Source: a virus
Length of the DNA: 64,000 nt
Reading direction: 5' to 3' (one strand)
IMG/VR virus record: IMGVR_UViG_3300044701_002789
Location: 124,001-188,000 of that record
Both the position numbers and the translations under genes were made by a program. The notes beneath the pieces were generated by a model, which was not told the DNA's origin, did not search any database, and saw only the letters and a list, made by a program, of their open reading frames with translations. Shown in pieces: positions 18,083 to 24,354 of this stretch (positions are counted from its first letter, which is position 1; each line of letters begins with the position of its first letter).

Positions 18083-18832
18083 TCACCATCCGAACTTGTC
18101 GGCACAGATAGGACCAATCCCCCGCTCAATGCTCTCCGGATTCGTTAGTTCCCGCCCACAGCATGAGCACTCCCCGGATACCTTACCGTAGCGAATCGCT
18201 GCGGTGAGGGGATCGGACGCTGCCGCCATGATGATCGCTTTGACATCATCGGGCAGGCGCGAATCCAGCGCCTTTCGGGTAACTTTACCCAGGTACTTGG
18301 GTTGGATTCCGTAGTTCCCTTCCTCAGTCTCAGTCTGAGATGTAACCCACAGCGCAGACATGTCGCGGTTGGGTTTCACATTAACCCCGGCGAATCGCAG
18401 GGTCAAACGCTTAGCACCCTTGCTACGTGCTGCCTCGAAAGCATTAAACAGTGCCTCAAACATGGAGAGGTCAGCATCATTCACCTTAGCAACATTCTGC
18501 TGCTTTTTAACATTATCCACGGCAAGTTTATGTGCCCAGGCATACTGAGATGCGCTCAGACGATTAAACTTAGCGGCAAGATCTTGTGCAAATTGTGAAC
18601 GCTGACCGCGAAGGGATTGCAGCACCTCAGCATCACTCAGATCAGAGGTAAAGTTAATCAAACCGTCGCGGCGGGTTGTTACACTAAACTGCTGCACTTT
18701 ACGATCCTCACACTGCGCCAGATCGTGCTCAAGATTAGCTGCCGCCTGAGGATTAGTACCGTGCAGACCGCGCAGCACCCGCTCCAGCAGGGCGTCAGTT
18801 TCGTTATGGCGGGCGGTGGTGGCGGTAGTCAT
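18083..18832 (-). CDS. DUF6011-type zinc protein (249 aa)
   Basis: Start taken at ATG 18832 (MTTATTARHNETDALLERVL) because it follows a 5' leader shared with the gene at 18930-19229. A longer frame would swallow that leader and the promoter. The C-terminus SGECSCCGRELTNPESIERG followed by IGPICADKFGW is the CxxC ... GPxC zinc motif of DUF6011-like phage proteins. The middle is helical and Ala/Lys rich, with a GAKRLTLRFAGV segment. Function unknown. The gene is GC-rich compared with the rest of the phage. Confidence 0.8.
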   Translation of the reverse strand: MTTATTARHNETDALLERVLRGLHGTNPQAAANLEHDLAQCEDRKVQQFSVTTRRDGLINFTSDLSDAEVLQSLRGQRSQFAQDLAAKFNRLSASQYAWAHKLAVDNVKKQQNVAKVNDADLSMFEALFNAFEAARSKGAKRLTLRFAGVNVKPNRDMSALWVTSQTETEEGNYGIQPKYLGKVTRKALDSRLPDDVKAIIMAAASDPLTAAIRYGKVSGECSCCGRELTNPESIERGIGPICADKFGW

Positions 18833-18888
18833 AACCCTGGAACCGGTGGGGGATTCGGCGCTCCCCCGTTGCGCTTGATGACATCCTA
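18833..18888 (-). promoter_or_regulatory. Structured 5' leader, copy A
   Basis: The minus-strand leader has a GGGGGA ... TCCCCC hairpin, then ACCGGTTCCAGGGTT and the ATG. It shares a 34-nt identical block with the leader at 19215-19248. The hairpin arms differ between copies but keep pairing. Confidence 0.6.
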
Positions 18889-18942
18889 GACGATCGCGGG
18901 GCACCCCGGAGGGTGCCCGTTACAATCGTTCACACTTCCTCA
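18883..18942 (-). promoter_or_regulatory. Box/hairpin/-10 cassette (variant box) for 18083
   Basis: Minus -10 TAGGAT (18883-18888), 30-bp gap holding hairpin GGGCACCC ... GGGTGCCC, then a variant box, GTTACAATCGTTCACA on +, at 18919. Confidence 0.6.
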
Positions 18943-19229
18943 GGGATCGCCTGCAGGCGCCCATCCTGGCGAGCGCGGGCGATCATCCGCCCCAGCGACT
19001 CGCCTCGCAGGTCAGTGTACCCGAGAACGTCAAACAGATCCGCCGTAAAGGCGGGGTCGGCGTCGAACCCGTAGGCGCGGGTCGGGTTGCGGTGGAAGAT
19101 CACCTCAACGAACCCAGGGGCGCCCGTGAGCACGCTGCCGGGTTCGACGTGCAGGTTGCGGATCGCGCTGCTCTCCGCCTCGCTGAAGGTGCGATAGAAG
19201 GCGCCGGAGAGAACGGTGGCGGTAGTCAT
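18930..19229 (-). CDS. KTSC-like small protein (99 aa)
   Basis: Start at ATG 19229 (MTTATVLSGAFYRTF), after the leader shared with 18083-18832. FVEVIFHRNPTRAYGF and the ending SLGRMIARARQDGRL fit the layout of KTSC-like domains (beta strands, then S-x-G near a terminal helix). The ending also matches the protein at 25778 (SVGSLVFNARRSGEL), so the two are probably paralogues. Function unknown. Confidence 0.65.
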   Translation of the reverse strand: MTTATVLSGAFYRTFSEAESSAIRNLHVEPGSVLTGAPGFVEVIFHRNPTRAYGFDADPAFTADLFDVLGYTDLRGESLGRMIARARQDGRLQAIPEEV

Positions 19230-19285
19230 AACCCTGGAACCGGTGGGGCATTCGTGCGCTGCCCCGTTGCGCTTGATAGAAGTGT
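19230..19285 (-). promoter_or_regulatory. Structured 5' leader, copy B, with -10 TACACT
   Basis: Same leader as copy A: GGGGCA ... TGCCCC hairpin, ACCGGTTCCAGGGTT, ATG. CCCGTTGCGCTTGAT is shared at the far end. TACACT just upstream is a plausible -10. Confidence 0.6.
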
Positions 19286-19359
19286 ACAGGATCGGGGGGA
19301 CCATCGGACGCCCGTAGGGTGAGGGTTAGGTGAAAGTTTCCTGAAAGTTCTAGGTGAAG

Positions 19360-19448
19360 ATTTAACCATTAAAGGCAGGCAGGGGAAGTGGCGACCTTTT
19401 GCGTCATCGGGGCGACCCTGCCCCTCTCCCTGTTGTCCTCTCAGTCTA
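19360..19448 (-). ncRNA. RNA element copy 6 (minus orientation)
   Basis: After a TAGACT hexamer (19443-19448, as in copy 1) the minus strand reads GGCAGGGTCGCC, GATGACGCAAAAGGTCGCCA, CTTCCCCTGCC. GGCAGGG and CCCTGCC pair perfectly. It resembles copy 4 most closely. Most copies lie on +, so this inverted copy argues for an element defined by its own sequence. Confidence 0.5.
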
Positions 19449-19486
19449 CAGGATGGGGGGACCGTTGCCGATCCCCGATGGACACC

Positions 19487-19696
19487 TCACCGATTGGCAC
19501 GGCGGCGGCGCAGTTCGTCGCCGTAGGTACACGCCTCGTCGCTGTAGCGTCCCTCAGCGATCGGGTTCCACCCGCGCATAGCCGCCTCCGCCTGGCGGGC
19601 GTCACGGGCGCTGTAGAGCAGCTCTTCGTCGCTCATCGTCTTCGCTCGCGCCTCCCAGCGGGTAAAGTCGGCGGCGGTGGCGTGGTTGGCGATCAT
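19487..19696 (-). CDS. Conserved hypothetical protein (69 aa)
   Basis: MIANHATAADFTRWEARAKT, then MSDEELLYSARDARQAEAAM and GRYSDEACTYGDELRRR. This is a familiar small phage family (MSDxELxYSAxDAxxAxxA ... YxDEAxxYxxELxRR). Likely helical. GC-rich, single-gene unit with its own cassette. Confidence 0.75.
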   Translation of the reverse strand: MIANHATAADFTRWEARAKTMSDEELLYSARDARQAEAAMRGWNPIAEGRYSDEACTYGDELRRRRANR

Positions 19697-19720
19697 GGTT
19701 CGCTTGCGGTTGACTCTGGA

Positions 19721-19774
19721 ATTGTAGCATGGCGGAGGGCACCCCGGAGGGTGCCCCGTAACCTTTGTTCACAA
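19721..19774 (-). promoter_or_regulatory. Box/hairpin/-10 cassette (variant box) for 19487
   Basis: -10 TACAAT (19721-19726), 31-bp gap with hairpin GGGCACCC ... GGGTGCCC, variant box, GTAACCTTTGTTCACA on +, at 19758. Confidence 0.6.
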
Positions 19775-19960
19775 TGCCTCGGAATCCGGCAGGATGCCCC
19801 AGACGATTTCAAACCCGCCGATGTCGGAATCGCTCAGGCGGTTGACGCCCAGGTAGGCGCTGCCGATGCTCACGGCGAGCACCTCATCCCGCAGGCGGGC
19901 GCGGGTGTTGATCGAAACGTAGAAAGCGCGGCGCAGGATGCTGGGCGTGCGGATGATCAT
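19769..19960 (-). CDS. Hypothetical protein (63 aa)
   Basis: Start at ATG 19960 (MIIRTPSILRRAFYVSINTR), which places it after the -10 at 19984. Contains ARLRDEVLAVSIGSAYLGV. No domain recognised. GC-rich. Confidence 0.6.
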   Translation of the reverse strand: MIIRTPSILRRAFYVSINTRARLRDEVLAVSIGSAYLGVNRLSDSDIGGFEIVWGILPDSEAL

Positions 19961-19983
19961 GGCGGTGCGTTGATTGCTTGTGG

Positions 19984-20017
19984 ATCGTAGCATGGCGGGG
20001 GACCCGCTGTGGGTCCC
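19984..20017 (-). promoter_or_regulatory. -10 plus hairpin, no clear box
   Basis: -10 TACGAT (19984-19989) preceded by hairpin GGGGACCC ... GGGTCCCC. The region where a box should be is GAGGATCTCAGGCGGTC and does not match. Confidence 0.45.
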
Positions 20018-20027
20018 CTAGAGGATC

Positions 20028-20216
20028 TCAGGCGGTCATCTGATCATACCGGATCCACTGACCGTTGACGTAGCACTCTACAACCGGGAGATACCCCAGA
20101 ACAGGAGCGAGGGCGGTTGCTGCCGCCGCTGCCATCGTCGGGGTCTCAAACTTCGCCTCCATTGAGAACCCGTGCTGCAGGCGGGCGTAGAAGCGGGGGG
20201 TGATGTTGAGTGCCAT
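20028..20216 (-). CDS. Hypothetical protein (62 aa)
   Basis: MALNITPRFYARLQHGFSME, then an Ala-rich helix and VECYVNGQWIRYDQM. Unknown family. Its own weak -10 candidate (TATAGG) is upstream. Confidence 0.65.
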   Translation of the reverse strand: MALNITPRFYARLQHGFSMEAKFETPTMAAAAATALAPVLGYLPVVECYVNGQWIRYDQMTA

Positions 20217-20341
20217 AGCGGAGTGTCGCGTGTTGACCCCTATAGAATCCCACGGATCGGTGCCCGCGTCAACCCCCGAACGATCAGCAACGCTTATCAG
20301 TCACAATGAGTCACAATGCCACGGTGGCGCCCATGATGCGC

Positions 20342-20459
20342 TAGACTATGGACACAACGGAAGAAGAGCGGGGGCGCCGCGATGATACAAAACAAGTAAC
20401 CTACCCTGCCTGCAAATAATGGTTCATAAAGTATAAAAAAAGGAGGCATTTCTGCCTCC
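20342..20459 (+). ncRNA. RNA element copy 1
   Basis: TAGACT (20342-20347) followed by GGACACAACGGAAGAAGAGC, GGGGGCGCCGCGATGATAC, then CTACCCTGC and a GGAGGCA...TGCCTCC hairpin shared with a minus terminator. The 5' and 3' ends can pair (GCGGGG with CCCTGC). This copy alone also has a 23-codon reading frame starting MDTTEEERGRRDDTK; other copies break it, so RNA is more likely. Confidence 0.5.
20433..20459 (-). terminator. Intrinsic terminator after 20472
   Basis: Minus: GGAGGCAGAAATGCCTCC followed by seven T, directly after the stop region of the 20472 gene. Confidence 0.85.
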
Positions 20460-20471
20460 GGTTGATTATAC

Positions 20472-20693
20472 TCAGGGGGTGGGATCGTAACCGTCCACCG
20501 CTTCATTGACAGCGGCGCTAGGTGTCATCCCTTTGTTGTAGGAATCAACCAGACAATCAAGGCACCAACCATCATCGGGGCATCCCATGATGTGCTCGAT
20601 GTAACTATCGCCCATGATGTAGTCGTATGCTTCGTTCCACCAGGCGGGGAAGTTGGCATCATCAAAGCAGGTCTCAGTGGTGATCTGGGTCAT
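20472..20693 (-). CDS. Hypothetical protein (73 aa)
   Basis: Start at ATG 20693 (MTQITTETCFDDANFPAWWN) because the promoter lies at 20722-20782. Contains CPDDGWCLDCLVDSYNKGMT with three Cys, which may bind metal. Acidic. Unknown family. Confidence 0.7.
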   Translation of the reverse strand: MTQITTETCFDDANFPAWWNEAYDYIMGDSYIEHIMGCPDDGWCLDCLVDSYNKGMTPSAAVNEAVDGYDPTP

Positions 20694-20721
20694 CGGGGTT
20701 CTCCCTTTGGTTGACTTGTCC

Positions 20722-20782
20722 ATTGTAGGGCATGGGGAGGCATCCTGTCGCCTCCCCTTGTGCAGGTTCACAAACCGTCACA
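20722..20782 (-). promoter_or_regulatory. Box/hairpin/-10 cassette for 20472
   Basis: -10 TACAAT (20722-20727); 31-bp gap with GGGGAGGC ... GCCTCCCC; box 20759-20782 is nearly a perfect dyad, TGTGACGGTT-TGTG-AACCTGCACA on minus. Confidence 0.75.
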
Positions 20783-21026
20783 GCATGGAAACTAGGCGCA
20801 TGAGACTGGATACCTGCACCGGAGTCTGCCATGGCATAATTTCATCCAGCATGTTGCCGCTTGGGCGTATAATTGCCACCTCAAAAGTATCCTGCCCGAT
20901 TGTACCCTTAAGACCGGAACCTTCGGGTCCAGAAACTACAGAAACTCCCCAACCATTGTCAAAGGTACGCTGAGCGATTGTAGCACCTTTGAGACTATGA
21001 TCGCGGAAGGTGAGAGTGGAGAACAT
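20778..21026 (-). CDS. Hypothetical protein (82 aa)
   Basis: MFSTLTFRDHSLKGATIAQR, then FDNGWGVSVVSGPEGSG and EVAIIRPSGNMLDEIM. A beta-rich small protein of unknown function. The 3' end overlaps the box of the next cassette. The ATG follows a GTTCACC leader. Confidence 0.65.
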   Translation of the reverse strand: MFSTLTFRDHSLKGATIAQRTFDNGWGVSVVSGPEGSGLKGTIGQDTFEVAIIRPSGNMLDEIMPWQTPVQVSSLMRLVSML

Positions 21027-21054
21027 GGTGCGGTTCGGGTGGTGAACTGAAAGA

Positions 21055-21115
21055 ATTGTAGGGCATGGGAGGGGGGATCGGTGTCCCCCCTTGTGACAGT
21101 TTCAGCGTTGGAACT
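21055..21115 (-). promoter_or_regulatory. Box/hairpin/-10 cassette for 20778
   Basis: -10 TACAAT (21055-21060); 31-bp gap with GGGGGGA ... TCCCCCC; box from 21092 (TGTGACAGTT on +) containing the upstream gene's stop. Confidence 0.7.
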
Positions 21116-21275
21116 GTGCCATGCTGCTGGGGGCGATGTGGGCGGGCGATCCGCAGGAGCGATAAAATCCTACCATACGCTGCGCCTCCTGAACAGTGGG
21201 GAACCACTGGGAGCGCCACTGGCAGTCCCCGTAGGGGACTTGATAGCGAACCTCAATCCTCATCGGTGTCTGCAT
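21102..21275 (-). CDS. Hypothetical protein (57 aa)
   Basis: Start at ATG 21275 (MQTPMRIEVRYQVPYGDCQW), downstream of the -10 at 21297; an ATG four codons in is an alternative. SQWFPTVQEAQRMVGFYRSC follows. Looks like a small beta-alpha phage protein. Unknown function. Confidence 0.65.
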   Translation of the reverse strand: MQTPMRIEVRYQVPYGDCQWRSQWFPTVQEAQRMVGFYRSCGSPAHIAPSSMAQFQR

Positions 21276-21296
21276 GGGTTGGTTGCGACTGGATAC

Positions 21297-21356
21297 AGTG
21301 TAGGGCATGAGAGGGCAGGATCGCTGCCCCCAGTGGACACCTAGGCGACTGTCACA
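21297..21356 (-). promoter_or_regulatory. Box/hairpin/-10 cassette for 21102
   Basis: -10 TACACT (21297-21302); 30-bp gap with GGGGCAGCGATCCTGCCC hairpin; box 21333-21356 reads TGTGACAGTC on minus. Confidence 0.7.
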
Positions 21357-21670
21357 AGGTCACGCCAGGCGCCATAAGTTTCTGACACATTCTCCAGAAA
21401 CTTAATCACTGCAGGATAAACCTCACAGCGCACCCAAGTATAAGAAACTGAAAGAAAGTTCCAAACTTTCTTGATAATCTGAAGGGTAGCATCTTTGCCA
21501 CCATTCTGATACCATTCTTGTGTTTTCTTGAAGATGACATAAACAATGGCGGCGATTGTGAGGCACACGGTTTCTACCGTGTCCATGTAGTTGTTGAAAT
21601 GTTTCTGATAGTTAATGCTCTTAAGATGAGCGATCAGAGCATCAGCGGGGGGGAAGGCGGGGGAGTTCAT
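21341..21670 (-). CDS. Hypothetical membrane-anchored protein (109 aa)
   Basis: Start taken at ATG 21670 (MNSPAFPPADALIAHLKSIN), because the -10 is at 21720 and the longer frame would run through it. One hydrophobic stretch (ETVCLTIAAIVYVIFKKTQ) at residues ~37-55, then a charged tail with SYTWVRCEVYPAVIKFL. Unknown family. Confidence 0.65.
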   Translation of the reverse strand: MNSPAFPPADALIAHLKSINYQKHFNNYMDTVETVCLTIAAIVYVIFKKTQEWYQNGGKDATLQIIKKVWNFLSVSYTWVRCEVYPAVIKFLENVSETYGAWRDLVTVA

Positions 21671-21719
21671 GATCTTAGGCGACGGGGGGGAATGTAGAGC
21701 GGTGCCCGTCGTTGAAACT

Positions 21720-21816
21720 ACCATAACCGACAGGGAGGCATCCTGCCAAGGGGTCTTGTGCCACCGCTCAGACTGTCCACCTGATGCCACGCTGGGGTCT
21801 GATGGGGTGCTATGAT
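21720..21816. promoter_or_regulatory. Bidirectional cassette: one box, two -10s
   Basis: Box 21757-21780 (TGTGCCACCG-CTCA-GACTGTCCAC). Minus -10 TATGGT at 21720-21725 (gap 31) serves 21341. Plus -10 TATGAT at 21811-21816 (gap 30) serves RNA copy 2. Confidence 0.75.
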
Positions 21817-21822
21817 TGTCTC

Positions 21823-21930
21823 ACAAGCGAAGAAGAGCGGGGGCGCCGCGATGATACAAAACAAGACACTTACCCTGCTCGTAAATAATAGGATCTTAAG
21901 TATAAAAAAATGGAGGCATTTCTGCCCCCA
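21823..21930 (+). ncRNA. RNA element copy 2
   Basis: After TATGAT the + strand reads GAAGAAGAGCGGGGGCGCCG, CGATGATACAAAACAAGACA, CTTACCCTGC and ends in a GGAGGCA ... TGCC hairpin. Identical to copy 1 over a long core. No in-frame ATG exists for the reading frame seen in copy 1. Confidence 0.55.
21904..21930 (-). terminator. Intrinsic terminator after 21941
   Basis: Minus: GGGGGCAGAAATGCCTCC-type hairpin (one mismatch) followed by seven T. Confidence 0.8.
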
Positions 21931-21940
21931 TAAGTTATAA

Positions 21941-22261
21941 TCAGCGAAGAATCATTCCTGATACAAAATCCTCCACAATTCCATCATGTTTGATCTTCCA
22001 TTGAAAGTCTTTCTGATAGACTTTCTTATCACCGCAACCATTCTCAGAAAGAATAGCATTCAGGCGGGACTTTGTGGTGGTTGTCTGATGTCCGCCATCA
22101 TAAAGTTTCAGGAAACCTTCTCCAATCTCAGCGATCAGGTTTCCATAAAGAAACACTCGTGAGATCTCATTTCCTGCTTCATACTCTACACGAGTGTTTG
22201 CAGATTTCCAATCGTAACGATTGGAAATCGCTTTGTTCATTTTGCGTTCGATGACTCGCAT
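21941..22261 (-). CDS. Conserved hypothetical protein (106 aa)
   Basis: MRVIERKMNKAISNRYDWKS, then NTRVEY, VFLYGNLIAEI, LYDGGHQTTTTKSRLNAIL and a C-terminal VYQKDFQWKI. The TTTTKSRLNAIL block is a signature of a common small phage family found in aquatic phages. Function unknown, probably a small nucleic-acid or regulatory protein. Confidence 0.8.
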   Translation of the reverse strand: MRVIERKMNKAISNRYDWKSANTRVEYEAGNEISRVFLYGNLIAEIGEGFLKLYDGGHQTTTTKSRLNAILSENGCGDKKVYQKDFQWKIKHDGIVEDFVSGMILR

Positions 22262-22287
22262 GGGGTGAATCCCTCAGGAACAGATCT

Positions 22288-22349
22288 AAGATAGCAGGGG
22301 GAGGGGGGGTTTCGCAACCCCCCGGTGTGTCAGTTGTCGGATTGGTCGG
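22288..22349 (-). promoter_or_regulatory. Box/hairpin/-10 cassette for 21941
   Basis: -10 TATCTT (22288-22293); 32-bp gap with GGGGGGTTGCGAAACCCCCC-type hairpin; box from 22326 (TGTGTCAGTT on +), overlapping the stop of the winged-helix gene. Confidence 0.65.
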
Positions 22350-22635
22350 ATTGGTCGGATTGGTCGGATTGGTCAGACCGGACCAGGATAGCAGCGACCA
22401 GGCGGTCCCGCTTGCGGATCGCGGTGGGAACCATTTCCCACTTGTGACGCTTGCCATTGGCGCTACGGGTGGCGCTCAGGATGCCTGCATCCTCCATGTC
22501 CACCATCAGGGCATGGATGGTGCCCTTGTGACGCTTCGGGTCCAGTCCCAGATCCCGCACCAGTTCGGAGCAGGTCTTAGAACCGGTCTGAATCAGGTGG
22601 GAGCGGATGCTGGTGCGGATGATGCTGGAAAGCAT
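22330..22635 (-). CDS. Winged-helix DNA-binding protein with SDQ repeat tail (101 aa)
   Basis: Start at ATG 22635 (MLSSIIRTSIRSHLIQTGSK), downstream of the -10 at 22660. TCSELVRDLGLDPKRHKGTI followed by HALMVDMEDAGILSATR and GKRHKWEMV has the spacing of a winged-helix domain (recognition helix, then wing). The C-terminus is a repeat SDQSDQSDQSDQSDN encoded by tandem 9-bp units GGATTGGTC (22336-22375). A transcription regulator is the most natural reading, and it is a candidate for the factor binding the repeated box. Not proven. Confidence 0.7.
   Translation of the reverse strand: MLSSIIRTSIRSHLIQTGSKTCSELVRDLGLDPKRHKGTIHALMVDMEDAGILSATRSANGKRHKWEMVPTAIRKRDRLVAAILVRSDQSDQSDQSDQSDN
22336..22375 (+). 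repeat. Tandem 9-bp repeat (GGATTGGTC)
   Basis: About four and a half tandem copies inside the 3' end of the winged-helix gene. They encode (SDQ)n and are prone to copy-number change. Confidence 0.9.
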
Positions 22636-22659
22636 GGGGTGTTCGTGTGAACTGAAAGA

Positions 22660-22755
22660 ATCATAGGGCATGGGATGCCACCAGGCAACCACTCCTGACC
22701 AGTTCCCAAACTGGCACACCAGACCCCACACCTGACCCCATCCATGCCTTATACT
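22660..22755. promoter_or_regulatory. Bidirectional cassette: one box, two -10s
   Basis: Box 22695-22718 (CTGACCAGTT-CCCA-AACTGGCACA). Minus -10 TATGAT at 22660-22665 (gap 29) serves the winged-helix gene. Plus -10 TATACT at 22750-22755 (gap 31) serves RNA copy 3. Confidence 0.75.
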
Positions 22756-22761
22756 ATGGGG

Positions 22762-22868
22762 ACAATGAAACGAACGGGGGCGCCGTGATGATACAAAACA
22801 AGACACTTACCCTGCACGCAAATAATAACAACAAAAGTATAAAAAAAGGGAGAGGATTTGCCTCTCCC
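22762..22868 (+). ncRNA. RNA element copy 3
   Basis: Core ACGGGGGCGCCGTGATGATA, CAAAACAAGACACTTACCCT, GC; ends at the GGGAGAGG ... CCTCTCCC hairpin. A 2-nt length difference from copy 1 destroys the short reading frame while the core is kept. Confidence 0.55.
22841..22868 (-). terminator. Intrinsic terminator after 22875
   Basis: Minus: GGGAGAGGCAAATCCTCTCCC followed by seven T. Confidence 0.9.
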
Positions 22869-22874
22869 AATTAT

Positions 22875-22994
22875 TCATGATTCCTCTTCGTCGTTTATCA
22901 TAACTTGGAAGAGTTCGGCAAGTTCATCATCGCTCATGTCGCTGATAATGATGTATCCTTGCTCTTCAATTTGCTGTTTCAGATCAAAGATCAT
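22875..22994 (-). CDS. Small acidic protein (39 aa)
   Basis: Start at ATG 22994 (MIFDLKQQIEEQGYIIISDM) after a CAGTTCACCACCGAAC leader hairpin; TACACT upstream at about 23020 is the -10. Acidic helix MSDDELAELFQVMINDEEES at the end. Unknown function. Confidence 0.65.
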   Translation of the reverse strand: MIFDLKQQIEEQGYIIISDMSDDELAELFQVMINDEEES

Positions 22995-23034
22995 GAGAGG
23001 TTCGGTGGTGAACTGCAGATAGTGTAGCAGACGA

Positions 23035-23178
23035 TCAGCGGCAGTCGCGGGATGCTTCACAGATCGTAACAGCAACCCGGTCGGCATGTGCCTTGGCAAC
23101 CTGAAGGGCAGACAAACCCAGACCGCTGCCAATGTAGAGCAGGGAACCGATCAGGAGGATGTTAGGGAGGCGTCGCAT
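23035..23178 (-). CDS. Small membrane or exported protein (47 aa)
   Basis: Read from ATG 23178 (MRRLPNILLIGSLLYIGSGL) to TGA 23035. An Arg-Arg start followed by a hydrophobic stretch looks like a signal anchor. Two Cys near the end (ICEASRDCR). Preceded by the CAGTTCACCACTGAAC leader hairpin directly at the ATG. Unknown. Confidence 0.65.
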   Translation of the reverse strand: MRRLPNILLIGSLLYIGSGLGLSALQVAKAHADRVAVTICEASRDCR

Positions 23179-23200
23179 GGTTCAGTGGTGAACTGAGAGG

Positions 23201-23260
23201 ATTCTAGGGCATGGGGACCGTTCCCGGTCCCCTTTGGTGGTCACTTTGCAAACAGTCTCC
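23201..23260 (-). promoter_or_regulatory. Box/hairpin/-10 cassette for 23035
   Basis: -10 TAGAAT (23201-23206); 30-bp gap with GGGGACCG ... CGGTCCCC; degenerate box from 23237 (GTGGTCACTTTGCAAACAGT). Confidence 0.55.
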
Positions 23261-23429
23261 GAAACGCTCCAGCAATCTCCCAAGACTTTAGAATCTGAGG
23301 TTGACCATGAATCAAAACCATTTCCTGATGATTGTAAAGAACCCAGGAGATTTGATCCTTTGGATCTTTATCTTTGTCTTCCAACTTACAGCAAGTTGCG
23401 TAAGTTCTTACCAGTTGTGTGAGAGACAT
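23241..23429 (-). CDS. Hypothetical protein (62 aa)
   Basis: MSLTQLVRTYATCCKLEDKD, KDQISWVLYNHQEMVLIHGQ and EIAGAFRRLFAK. Preceded by the CAGTTCACCACCTGAAC leader hairpin and a TAAGAT/TATAAG -10 candidate at about 23456, with no recognisable box. Unknown family. Confidence 0.65.
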   Translation of the reverse strand: MSLTQLVRTYATCCKLEDKDKDPKDQISWVLYNHQEMVLIHGQPQILKSWEIAGAFRRLFAK

Positions 23430-23516
23430 TGTGGTTCAGGTGGTGAACTGAGATAATCTTATACGGTGTGGGATCTTATGTCAAGGGTTTTCTGATAAGG
23501 ATCTCTTATGATAGGA

Positions 23517-23549
23517 AAGGGGGCATAAGATTGCCCCCTATTCCTTATC
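23517..23549 (-). terminator. Hairpin after 23550
   Basis: Minus: AGGGGGCAATCTTATGCCCCCT stem, extended by AAGGAAT / TTTCCT. The T-run is short, so termination is likely but not certain. Confidence 0.5.
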
Positions 23550-24077
23550 TCAGTCCGCCCAACGGATGCCCTTGATCTCAAGATACTCCACCAAACGTGT
23601 AGCGTATTCGCCACAGTGAGGGCAACGGATTTCATGCCGAACGATAGCACGATCCTTGGACTTATCTGCAGGATTATTATAGTTCTTCATTTTGAGGCGA
23701 TAGATTGCGGCAAGAGTGCGCAACAGTTCTTCGATCTTAAGATCCTTTCCGCGATACTTGAAGTAAACGGGGATGAAGTGGCGGAAGTCATTCATCCGGC
23801 GGCACTTGTCAAGTTGAGAAACAATCCAACGCGACTCATCAATGTCGCCCAGGATCTCATTCAGGCAAACCTCAAACGCTGCGTTCGTTGTTTCAATCAC
23901 AGCAACATTTTGTCCGATTTCTTTCATGCGCTCATCATAACGCTGTTGCTGAACAGAAGAAACCTGATCATCAAAAGAAACCTTACGCTGCTCCATGTGT
24001 TGCTGCATGAGCACCATAAGGGCACGCATCTGATCGTCGTTGAAACCGTCAAAGTTGAGAGCAGTGGCGGCAGGCAT
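23550..24077 (-). CDS. Hypothetical protein with C-terminal CxxC (175 aa)
   Basis: Start at ATG 24077 (MPAATALNFDGFNDDQMRAL), downstream of the -10 at 24138. A helical N-terminal half (MVLMQQHMEQRKVSFDDQV) is followed by ESRWIVSQLDKCRRMNDFRH and a C-terminal CPHCGEYATRLVEYL that may bind zinc. Function unknown. Confidence 0.7.
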   Translation of the reverse strand: MPAATALNFDGFNDDQMRALMVLMQQHMEQRKVSFDDQVSSVQQQRYDERMKEIGQNVAVIETTNAAFEVCLNEILGDIDESRWIVSQLDKCRRMNDFRHFIPVYFKYRGKDLKIEELLRTLAAIYRLKMKNYNNPADKSKDRAIVRHEIRCPHCGEYATRLVEYLEIKGIRWAD

Positions 24078-24137
24078 GGTAGACTCTGGGATTGGGTTTG
24101 CTGGCGGTCGGGGTGTTTCCCTCCCGCCGATGCACAT

Positions 24138-24233
24138 AGTATGCCACGGGGGAACCCACCCCAGCAACCAGGATTGTGCCACTGCCCAAACCGTCCTCAG
24201 GTGGCACAGCAGACCCCCATCATGCCCTATACT
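24138..24233. promoter_or_regulatory. Bidirectional cassette: one box, two -10s
   Basis: Box 24175-24198 (TGTGCCACTG-CCCA-AACCGTCCTC). Minus -10 CATACT at 24138-24143 (gap 31) serves 23550. Plus -10 TATACT at 24228-24233 (gap 29) serves RNA copy 4. Confidence 0.7.
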
Positions 24234-24239
24234 ATGGGG

Positions 24240-24345
24240 ACAACGGAATGAGGAGCAGGGTCGCTCTGATGACATAAAAGGTCGCCACTTACCCTTCTTT
24301 ATTATAATTATTACAAAAGAATAAAAAAGAACCCCGAAGGGTTCT
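24240..24345 (+). ncRNA. RNA element copy 4
   Basis: Core AGGGTCGCTCTGATGACATA, AAAGGTCGCCACTTACCCTT; the ends AGGGT and ACCCT pair. Ends at the GAACCC ... GGGTTC hairpin. It is the link between the + copies and the minus-strand copy 6. Confidence 0.55.
24323..24345 (-). terminator. Intrinsic terminator after 24355
   Basis: Minus: AGAACCCTTCGGGGTTCT followed by six T. Confidence 0.9.
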
Positions 24346-24354
24346 TTATAAGAA

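Noticed and set aside
18919-19774. CRP (TGTGA-N6-TCACA) or NtcA (GTA-N8-TAC) sites as the box
   Set aside because: The box keeps AGTT/AACT inner arms and a 28-32 bp distance to the -10, unlike the standard spacing of these factors; not excluded as a distant relative.
22336-22375. Recombination hot spot or attachment site (9-bp repeats)
   Set aside because: The repeat is in frame and encodes SDQ units; no integrase or flanking site seen.
24240-24300. Hammerhead ribozyme (CTGATGA in RNA copy 4)
   Set aside because: The GAAA and stem II are missing, and the other copies have CGATGA or GATTGA, so the match is by chance.
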